This document shows positions 1-5,824 of a DNA stretch of 8,192 nt, piece after piece. The stretch is from the NCBI GenBank assembly GCA_021802325.1, contig JAKAAM010000013.1, positions 1 to 8,192 of the forward strand. Reading direction: 5' to 3'. Both the position numbers and the translations under genes were made by a program. The notes beneath the pieces were generated by a model. It did not search any database. It was not told the origin of the DNA and saw only the letters and a list, made by a program, of their open reading frames with translations. The stretch's first letter is position 1. Each line of letters opens with the position of its first letter. Source of the stretch: Nitrospirota bacterium. Lineage in GTDB: Bacteria > Nitrospirota_A > Leptospirillia > Leptospirillales > Leptospirillaceae.

Positions 1-480
1 GAGATCGCCGGAGGGTCTCCGGGAGACCCGGAGCTTGACCCATCCGACCTTGGGGAGGAAGATCCGGGGATGGACGGTCCGTCCCTCCGCATCCCTTGTC
101 GAGAGATCGAGCTTCACCTGGAGGGGATCGGGATAGCGGAGGGAGTCTCCCTCGCCCTTGCGCTTGAACCGGGGGAATCGTTTGGGGTTTTTCCGGTCCA
201 GAGCTTCCCAAATGGCCCGGTCGAGGTTCTTCAATGTCTGTTGCTGTGGGTGGACCGGACCTTCCGCAAGAAACCCGTACTCCTCGCTCGACCGCCACAG
301 CGTCAGAAGTTTGGCCATGTCCCCGTAGGAGAGAAGCGGAATCCCGGCTTCGAGACGCTTCTTCTGAAGGTCGAGGGCCTTGTTCCAGACGAACCGGACG
401 CATCCCGCATGGCGAGACAGGAGGGTCTCCTGTTCGGGAGTCGGGACGAGGCGGAATTTGTAGACTTGTATTCTTTTCAT
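1..480 (-). CDS. tnpB: TnpB-family protein of an IS200/IS605 element, N-terminal part (cut by window edge)
   Basis: About 160 N-terminal residues are visible, read on the minus strand from 480 with no stop before the window edge. The opening MKRIQVYKFRLVPTPEQE, followed by a Cys/Arg/Phe/Val/Trp-Asn stretch (CVRFVWNKALDLQK), is the typical helix-turn-helix start of TnpB/OrfB. Further on come the usual NLDRAIW and a basic FPRFKRKG segment. TnpB proteins are RNA-guided DNA nucleases related to Cas12. The RuvC-like catalytic residues and the C-terminal zinc finger lie outside the window, so activity cannot be judged. In-frame ATG codons at 489 and 504 would add three or eight residues; I chose 480 because it gives the family-typical start. 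No strong ribosome binding site is visible. The gene diverges from tnpA, with 22 bases between the chosen starts. Confidence 0.88.
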   Translation of the reverse strand, partial: MKRIQVYKFRLVPTPEQETLLSRHAGCVRFVWNKALDLQKKRLEAGIPLLSYGDMAKLLTLWRSSEEYGFLAEGPVHPQQQTLKNLDRAIWEALDRKNPKRFPRFKRKGEGDSLRYPDPLQVKLDLSTRDAEGRTVHPRIFLPKVGWVKLRVSRRPSGDL

Positions 481-502
481 GTCGTCCATGATACTTGGTC
501 CC

Positions 503-919
503 ATGGATAAGTCAAACGAACTCAGGCATGGACGGCATTGCGTTTTTGCGATGCACGTTCATTTGGTCTTTGTCACAAAATACCAGCGTGGCGTGTTCAC
601 GAAGGAAATCCTGGAGGATCTGCAGGGGATCTTCGCCTCTGTCTGTCATGACTTTGAAGCGACTCTGGTCGAGTTCGACGGGGAAGACGACCATGTTCAC
701 CTGCTGGTCCATTATCCGCCGAAGGTTTCGGTTTCTTCCTTGGTCAACAGCCTGAAGGGTGTCTCCAGTCGATTGATCCGGAGGAAAAAATACCCTCGGA
801 TTCAGAAAAAACTGTGGGGAGGATCGCTCTGGTCCCCCAGCGACTTTGCCGGAAGTTGTGGGGGAGCCCCCATTGGGGTGATTCGCCAGTACATCGAACA
901 GCAGAAGACGCCACACTAA
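503..919 (+). CDS. tnpA: IS200/IS605-family Y1 (HUH) transposase TnpA
   Basis: The 138-residue product has the usual length of a single-strand Y1 transposase, which excises and inserts IS200/IS605 elements as single-stranded DNA using hairpins at the element ends. The HUH metal-binding motif is His64-Val-His66 (in DDHVHLLVHYP), and the catalytic tyrosine is probably Tyr130 in VIRQYIEQQ. Other family signatures are HLVFVTKYQRGVF near the N-terminus and LWGGSLWSPSDFAGSCGGAP before the tyrosine. The reading frame is open from an earlier ATG at 479, but the start at 503 (MDKSNELRHG) gives the usual length and does not run into the tnpB start. It points toward pafA and ends 77 bases from the pafA stop. 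No frameshift or internal stop is seen, so it looks intact. Confidence 0.92.
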   Translation: MDKSNELRHGRHCVFAMHVHLVFVTKYQRGVFTKEILEDLQGIFASVCHDFEATLVEFDGEDDHVHLLVHYPPKVSVSSLVNSLKGVSSRLIRRKKYPRIQKKLWGGSLWSPSDFAGSCGGAPIGVIRQYIEQQKTPH

Positions 920-960
920 AAGCCACGACAGGGACGGTCCGCCGGCCGCGCTATCCTTCC

Positions 961-979
961 CCGCGCCTTTCGGGCGAGG
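961..979. repeat. Imperfect hairpin, likely subterminal end of the IS200/IS605 element
   Basis: CCGCGCC, a five-base loop TTTCG and GGCGAGG form a seven-position stem with one G/A mismatch. Imperfect palindromes just inside the ends are what TnpA of this family recognises. This one lies 41 bases beyond the tnpA stop and 17 bases from the pafA stop, where the tnpA-side end of a divergent element should be. The exact boundary is not resolved. No T-run follows on either strand, so a terminator role is less likely. Confidence 0.5.
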
Positions 980-996
980 TTTGCCGCGCGATTGGA

Positions 997-2427
997 TCAA
1001 TCTGTCTCTGAAAAATAGGAGGCAACCTCTCGACGGTAGGTTTTGTACGGATCCAGCATATACAGGATCTCCCCTCCGTCTATCTGGACACCGAACCACT
1101 GGATGATGTAGTCAGAGATACCTTTTCCAGATCGTCCGTCAAGAATCCGGTGAACGGCCTCGGACCGGCCCTGAGCCCTCGTTCCGGCAGGACCACTTTC
1201 GGTCGCGGCCCTGATGGCCGAAGGGGAGACCAGCCGCCTGTGGGTTCCGTCCTCTTCGAGCGGATAAAAAAGGCCCGTATCCGGGTTGAGGTCATGATAG
1301 GCCAGATCGAGGCTTTCCATCCAGGGATCTTCCCAGGACAGTCCTTCCTCTTTTCTGAACGCGTCGAGAAGAACGTATTTCTGGGCCCAGTCGATCCGGT
1401 CCGCCACAATTTCTGGGTCTCGCTTTTCAAGATCTGTCAGAATTCCATTCCAGGCATCGAGGATCCAGTCAGCATCATCGCTCTCTCCCCTGAAAGCTTT
1501 TTCAGCCGCCTCATAGAATCTTCCCTGGACATCGGTGGCACTCATGATCCCTTCTCCCCCGACCTCCACAGGCCAGGCCATCGACAGATCGTGAGAAATG
1601 GCTCTGATGGCCTGAACCGGATCGGCGATCGGAATCCAGGGGGCCTCCCCCCGTTCGATCAGTCCCAGAACAAGCCTTGTTGTCCCTGCTTTGAGCGCCA
1701 GGGCATACTGGGACATGTTCGAATCTCCAAGAAGGAGATGAATGCGCCGGAACTGAAGCGGATCGGCCAGGGGTTCGTCCCGCGTATTCACAATGGAGCG
1801 ATTCATCTGAACCCATTGATAAAACTTGTTGACGACATAATCCGAGCGCTGAGAGATCTGGAAAGGAATGGCAGGAATGACGTCATCAAGAGAAATAAGG
1901 CTGTCATTGATGATCGAGGCACCGACGCGTCCGGCTCCCGAAAAGATCTGACGGGTCACGAGAAAGGCCACGAGGGGGTCAAGTCCCCTCTCATTAAACG
2001 GAAAGCTTCTCGGAACAGAATAGTTCTCATGGGACCCGAAGGTGGCCAGCGTCTGATGGTCGATATTGTTTTTGATGAAGGAGACGCTTTCGGATAGTCC
2101 CAGTTCCCTGATGGCTTCTTCTAGGAGGAGATCTCCGGCCCGATCCATTGCAACAAGGTCCATGATCGTCCCGCACTCCGGAGAGGCATATTCCACATGG
2201 CCCATATCGATATAAAGCCGACCCCCGTTCCGAAGGAATCCGCCATTGCCTGGAGGTTCGTCGTAGGCGCGCTGATGCAGGTCGATCAGGCCGGCCTTCT
2301 TTTCGAAGAAAAGGTAGTCGCGAACCCTCCGGAAAAGCTCTTCCTGACGGATCATGGAGGAGCCCCTCCCGTCACCATCCCTGATCAGAAGACCATATTC
2401 GGTCTCTATCCCACACAAAAACTTCAC
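997..2427 (-). CDS. pafA: PafA, ligase that attaches the Pup-like modifier to target lysines
   Basis: PafA uses ATP to phosphorylate the C-terminal glutamate of the modifier and then forms an isopeptide bond with a lysine of the target. The 476-residue product belongs to the PafA/Dop carboxylate-amine ligase family: GIETEYG at 6-12 (metal-binding glutamates), LRNGGRLYIDMG at 65-76 with the likely catalytic Asp74, HENY at 133-136, TRDEP at 215-219 and GDSNMS at 234-239. It lacks the insertion that marks Dop and has the PafA-type GDSNMS, which separates it from the paralogue upstream. The usual HPEY motif reads HVEY (77-80). The start is GTG at 2427, overlapping the prcA stop by four bases (GTGA), with GGGAG nine bases upstream. 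The C-terminus aligns by eye with mycobacterial PafA, so the nearby insertion sequence has not truncated it. Confidence 0.93.
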   Translation of the reverse strand: MKFLCGIETEYGLLIRDGDGRGSSMIRQEELFRRVRDYLFFEKKAGLIDLHQRAYDEPPGNGGFLRNGGRLYIDMGHVEYASPECGTIMDLVAMDRAGDLLLEEAIRELGLSESVSFIKNNIDHQTLATFGSHENYSVPRSFPFNERGLDPLVAFLVTRQIFSGAGRVGASIINDSLISLDDVIPAIPFQISQRSDYVVNKFYQWVQMNRSIVNTRDEPLADPLQFRRIHLLLGDSNMSQYALALKAGTTRLVLGLIERGEAPWIPIADPVQAIRAISHDLSMAWPVEVGGEGIMSATDVQGRFYEAAEKAFRGESDDADWILDAWNGILTDLEKRDPEIVADRIDWAQKYVLLDAFRKEEGLSWEDPWMESLDLAYHDLNPDTGLFYPLEEDGTHRRLVSPSAIRAATESGPAGTRAQGRSEAVHRILDGRSGKGISDYIIQWFGVQIDGGEILYMLDPYKTYRREVASYFSETD

Positions 2428-3176
2428 AGGCAGAGATCTCCCGTTTCATTGAGCCTTTTGATCCTGGCCGGCGCCTTGCGATCCAGAAGAACGCCTTCCC
2501 ACTGACGCTCTTCACGCAAACGCGACTGGCACTCGGCAAGCTTTTCGGGATTGATGAGGTTGCCGGACTCGTCGAGCCCCCGTTCATCCCTGGTAAAGAG
2601 AATCTCCAGAAAAACGTCTGACAAAACCCCCACAACCTCACGAAGGGTCCGATCTCCACGGGGAATCCGGTCCCGCAATAGATCTGAGGCCTTCTGAGCT
2701 GTCTCCTCGGTCGGGGCAAGGACCATCCTATCCACAGACCGTTCGAGATTCCCGTCGAACGAAACCTTTATGAAACGGTCCTCCGATTGAGTCCGGCCGA
2801 CCTCTGAGAGCAAGACATCGAGGATGATCGGGGGGGCCGAGACATCTTCAAACGCCGTCTTCAGGCGCGGGGCCAGACCGAAAAGAGCCAAACGCTCGAT
2901 GCTGACATCGGAGGTCGACCTCTGAAATCCTTCGACATGGGCCATATTGAGGAGTATGCCTCTGACTGTCTCCAAATCTGCAGGATGTCCGATCCCACCC
3001 ATCGCAATCCGGTCGTACAATTCATAAATTTTGGGATTCTGACGATGGAAGGATGCAAGAATAATCCCTTCTGAAACGGAAAGACCGATGACGGGGGTCG
3101 CCCTGTCAAGCTGCTCGGCGATATAGTCCCTCCGCTGATGGATGGCATCGATCCAACGGTAGGGCTCATCGAACAC
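2424..3176 (-). CDS. prcA: 20S proteasome alpha subunit PrcA
   Basis: PrcA forms the two outer seven-membered rings of the barrel, gates substrate entry and offers the surface on which the ATPase docks. The 250-residue product is close to the mycobacterial length (about 248). Its N-terminal region (WIDAIHQRRDYIAEQLDRA) matches the helix that precedes the first beta strand in alpha subunits, and VIGLSVSEGIILAS is that strand. KIYELYDRIAMGGIG at 49-63 corresponds to mycobacterial KISELYDRVGFAAAG, and Lys49 aligns with the lysine that binds the ATPase C-terminal carboxylate. No propeptide or N-terminal threonine is present, as expected for an alpha subunit. The start is GTG at 3176, with GAGGTG four bases upstream. 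It overlaps the end of prcB by 11 bases, so the two are probably translationally coupled. Confidence 0.93.
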   Translation of the reverse strand: MFDEPYRWIDAIHQRRDYIAEQLDRATPVIGLSVSEGIILASFHRQNPKIYELYDRIAMGGIGHPADLETVRGILLNMAHVEGFQRSTSDVSIERLALFGLAPRLKTAFEDVSAPPIILDVLLSEVGRTQSEDRFIKVSFDGNLERSVDRMVLAPTEETAQKASDLLRDRIPRGDRTLREVVGVLSDVFLEILFTRDERGLDESGNLINPEKLAECQSRLREERQWEGVLLDRKAPARIKRLNETGDLCL

Positions 3177-3987
3177 GCATCACCTCGTTTCTGTAAATTG
3201 CGGACAAAGTTGCCTCATCTACGGTTTCCAGCGTTCCGGAAGTCAGAATTTTCATCACCGGCCAGATGGGATCTTGCGAATCCACACCTCCCGTGGCGGA
3301 GTCGAAGTAGGAAGCCGTCTCCAGAAGACGAAGTGCGAGGATGATGGCCTCCTCGCGGGACATCTCCCGGAGGGGGCGGGGACTCCAGCGATCGAGGTAG
3401 CGCAGGATTCCCTGGACCTCAGGGGACCCGGAGCCTCCAACGGAAAATTCGACCCCTTCAAAATGGGCGCCCAGGATATCGTAGAAATAGATGCGCACGA
3501 TCCGTGATTCGGGATCCCTGGCCACAAAGAGGGGGACAACCGCCCCTATTCCCTCGACGGCCATCGGTAAATTCTCCTTGAGGAGCTGGGCCAGGATGCG
3601 AACCTTCCCTTCCAGGGAAATTTCTGTCAGCTGGCTCCGCCGGTAATACTTGAGGGAGTGGTCGAGAACCCGCGCCATTTCAAGGGCCATGGCCGGAGAA
3701 CCCGAGATGGCTAAAAGGGCCGAATCGTCGATTTCCAGAACCTTGTCGACCCGGTTCGACATGATCCGATTTGAGGCTGTCGCCCGGCGATCTCCTGCCA
3801 CCAGGACCCCATCCTGGAAGTGGAAGGCCAAGATGGTCGTTCCGTGCGAAGCTCCCGGGATGGGCGCGCATTCACTCCTCGCAACCCCCTGAACGGGAGA
3901 GACTTTCCTAAGAAGATCCGGAAAATACCCTGTATTCGGGTGGAAGACTCCTCCGTCCAGATCAATCCTCAACTTCCCTGCTCCCAT
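3166..3987 (-). CDS. prcB: 20S proteasome beta subunit PrcB with propeptide
   Basis: PrcB forms the two inner rings and carries the protease active sites. From the ATG at 3987 the product is 273 residues. A 49-residue propeptide ends at SHG, and autocleavage would expose Thr1 in TTILAF, giving a mature chain of 224 residues. Counted from Thr1, Asp17 (GDRR) and Lys33 (VDK) are at their canonical positions. The GGSGSPE and DSATGG motifs, which carry the supporting Ser and Asp, are also present, so the enzyme should be active. The start at 3987 is preferred because GAGG precedes it at good spacing. An ATG at 4017 would add ten residues but has only a weak site. The gene follows the modifier gene by 31 bases and overlaps prcA. 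Confidence 0.95.
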   Translation of the reverse strand: MGAGKLRIDLDGGVFHPNTGYFPDLLRKVSPVQGVARSECAPIPGASHGTTILAFHFQDGVLVAGDRRATASNRIMSNRVDKVLEIDDSALLAISGSPAMALEMARVLDHSLKYYRRSQLTEISLEGKVRILAQLLKENLPMAVEGIGAVVPLFVARDPESRIVRIYFYDILGAHFEGVEFSVGGSGSPEVQGILRYLDRWSPRPLREMSREEAIILALRLLETASYFDSATGGVDSQDPIWPVMKILTSGTLETVDEATLSAIYRNEVMRVR

Positions 3988-4018
3988 TTTTTCCTCTCTT
4001 CCTGGCCAGTCGATCATC

Positions 4019-4252
4019 CTATTCGCCGGTTCTCTGCCGGTACCGTTCGGACTGTTTCGGATCCACCTTCCGCATTCTGTCCATCATGCGATCCTTGGTC
4101 GGCTTGGGATCCAGATTTTTAGGAGCAGGACTGTCCGGGCTCGTCCCCTTACGTGTCGGGAAGGGAACCCTCTCCTGTTCATCTAATGCAAAAAAATATG
4201 TGTCAAAGGGACTCATCTCAAGAAAACCCCTAGAAAAGTCGGCTCTTTCCAT
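4019..4252 (-). CDS. ubact: UBact, Pup-like protein modifier (77 residues)
   Basis: This small gene sits between dop and prcB, where Actinobacteria encode Pup. The product is rich in charged residues and proline with few hydrophobics after residue 30 (TRKGTSPDSPAPKNLDPKP), as expected of a disordered modifier. The C-terminal third, DRMMDRMRKVDP (54-65) and RYRQRTGE (70-77), matches the UBact family described in Nitrospirota and some other phyla. The last residue is Glu, so the protein can be activated by PafA without deamidation. The start at 4252 lies four bases after the dop stop, with GGGAGG eight bases upstream. An internal ATG at 4216 would give 65 residues, nearer to the family's usual length, but has only a weak site. 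The open frame extends upstream inside dop, but that part is a shadow. Confidence 0.87.
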   Translation of the reverse strand: MERADFSRGFLEMSPFDTYFFALDEQERVPFPTRKGTSPDSPAPKNLDPKPTKDRMMDRMRKVDPKQSERYRQRTGE

Positions 4253-4256
4253 GACC

Positions 4257-5789
4257 TTACCCTCCCCGCTCAATGCCTGCCAGAATTTTGGCCAGATCGG
4301 CCCTTTCCTCGCAGGATGCGATTCGCCTGCAGAGCGTTTCGACATCCCCCCGCTCCAGCTCCATGAAGAGCGGAAGATCGATATGGCTGCCATCGACAAA
4401 AGCGATGCGCTCCCATCCTGCATCTCGAATCTCTTTTTCATAGCGTCGAAGAACGGCCGCCCGGACGGGGGCTCGGCCCGTGCGCGGAGGGACGATCGTC
4501 GCCGCATCCACCTCCCCGGGATCGGTCAGCCGAATCATGCGGCCGTCCGACTCAAGGGGCCAGAACATTCCCAATTCCTGATCCAGGTCATGATAGGCGA
4601 GATCGAGGCTCTGAAGCCAGGGATCACCGGAGGAAAGGCCTTCCTCGCTCCGAAAAAGGTCCAGCAGCTGACGCTTGGCAACCCAGTCAACCCGGTCTGC
4701 CAACAGCTCCGGATCCTTTTCATAATCCTCGAGGGCCCTGCCCCACTCCGACATGACCCATTTGTCCTCAGAGTCCAACTGAAGACCGGAGCAAAGGTCC
4801 CTGTATGCGATGAGAATCTCCCTGGGGGTGATCGTTTTCCCTCCCTCGAGCTCAAGCGGGAGATTTCCGTTTTCAGCCCGTGACACCCGTCGAAAAGCGC
4901 GAACCGGATCGGAGAGAACGGGAAATTTTTCGCAAGGAAGGGTTGCGACAGCTGACAGAACGAGTCGCGTCATTCCCACCTTCATGGCAGTCTGCCACTC
5001 GGACATGTTGGCGTCCCCGCATATCAGATGCAGCCTGCGAAAAAGGGTGCGATCGGCATGAGGTTCGTCACGACTGTTGACGATGGGACGTTGGTGCATC
5101 GTGTTGACGCCGATCCGCTCCTCGATGAAGTCGGCTCTCTGGGAAAGCTGATATCCTTCCCGGGAAAGGCCGTCCTCTCCTTCCCTTCCGACCTTGCCCG
5201 CCCCGAGGAGAAGGGTCCGGGCGACAAGAAACGGCGTCACACCCGCGACAAGGGATGAAAAAGGAAGGCTTCTCGGGAGCAGATAGTTTTCATGACATCC
5301 GTAGCTGTGGCCATGGAAGTCGGTGTTGTTCCGATAGAGGCCAATGGCACCGGGGCGTGCAAGTTCCTCTTCCCGCGTCTTGACCGCCTGCCTGAGGATT
5401 TCCGTGCCGGCCCGATCGTAGAGGATCAGATCCCGCAAAGTCCGACATTCGGGAGTGGAATATTCCGGGTGGGTATGGTCGTTGTAAAAACGGGCTCCGT
5501 TCTGGAGGATCCTGTCGCTTTTCGATTCCCTGAAGGAAAAATGACGCTGCTGGTCAGAACGGGAAAAGGCATCTTCCTCTTCGTCCTGGGCAAGTCGATC
5601 CACCCTAAAACCCCTTGCGTCGGCACGAGGGTCTTCGGCTTCATAGGCCCATGCCCCAAAGGAATGGGGCCGATAGGCCCTGACAAGATCCATCGACTCG
5701 CCAACCGGATCGGATTCCTCCAGATCCTTCCGAATGATCCCGAACTCCGTCTCGATTCCGACCACGATCCGACTTGGAGAGAGCGGCAT
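4257..5789 (-). CDS. dop: Dop, deamidase/depupylase-family enzyme that removes the modifier
   Basis: Dop hydrolyses the isopeptide bond between modifier and target and, where the modifier ends in Gln, deamidates it. The 510-residue product shows GIETEFG (11-17), NGARFYNDHTHPEYSTPE with the likely catalytic Asp104, HENY (166-169), SRDEPHAD (239-246) and GDANMS (258-263). It is assigned to Dop rather than PafA by the insertion at about 45-92, which contains DPRADARGF and corresponds to the Dop loop (DARGF in mycobacteria), by the Dop-type GDAN motif, and by a C-terminus resembling mycobacterial Dop. Start choice: ATG at 5789 has AAGGAG directly adjacent, closer than ideal. A TTG at 5816 with AGGGA four bases upstream is a credible alternative. 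The frame opens earlier, at 5924, but this would overlap arc by 100 bases. The stop is four bases before the modifier gene. Confidence 0.92.
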   Translation of the reverse strand: MPLSPSRIVVGIETEFGIIRKDLEESDPVGESMDLVRAYRPHSFGAWAYEAEDPRADARGFRVDRLAQDEEEDAFSRSDQQRHFSFRESKSDRILQNGARFYNDHTHPEYSTPECRTLRDLILYDRAGTEILRQAVKTREEELARPGAIGLYRNNTDFHGHSYGCHENYLLPRSLPFSSLVAGVTPFLVARTLLLGAGKVGREGEDGLSREGYQLSQRADFIEERIGVNTMHQRPIVNSRDEPHADRTLFRRLHLICGDANMSEWQTAMKVGMTRLVLSAVATLPCEKFPVLSDPVRAFRRVSRAENGNLPLELEGGKTITPREILIAYRDLCSGLQLDSEDKWVMSEWGRALEDYEKDPELLADRVDWVAKRQLLDLFRSEEGLSSGDPWLQSLDLAYHDLDQELGMFWPLESDGRMIRLTDPGEVDAATIVPPRTGRAPVRAAVLRRYEKEIRDAGWERIAFVDGSHIDLPLFMELERGDVETLCRRIASCEERADLAKILAGIERGG

Positions 5790-5824
5790 CTCCTTCTGCT
5801 CTTTCGTTTCCGGCAAGATTCCCT

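Larger units (their letters stand above)
1..990. mobile_element. IS200/IS605-type insertion sequence with divergent tnpA and tnpB (partial)
   Basis: A Y1 transposase gene and a divergently transcribed tnpB with nearly touching 5' ends are the IS605/IS608 arrangement. The element fills the left end of the window and continues past it with the rest of tnpB. The right boundary is put at about 990 from the subterminal hairpin at 961-979 and is uncertain by roughly ten bases. These elements lack terminal inverted repeats and make no target duplication, so neither can be used to fix the ends. The insertion lies immediately after the last gene of the proteasome operon without visibly damaging it. 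Confidence 0.75.

Noticed and set aside
73..86. Short palindromic GGACGGTCCG repeated at about 931-940
   Set aside because: Only ten bases, one copy inside tnpB and one near the element end; too short to separate from chance in GC-rich sequence.
512..1099. Minus-strand open frame of 195 codons across tnpA and the pafA 3' end
   Set aside because: It overlaps two well-supported genes and has no family signature.
1150..2097. Plus-strand open frame of 315 codons opposite pafA
   Set aside because: Antisense shadow of the strongly conserved pafA frame, with no family motif of its own.
4253..4507. Upstream extension of the modifier frame to 162 codons
   Set aside because: This part lies within dop in another frame, and a good ribosome binding site precedes the ATG at 4252.
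4086..4883. Plus-strand open frame of 265 codons opposite the modifier gene and dop
   Set aside because: It is antisense to dop and the modifier gene and shows no recognisable motif.
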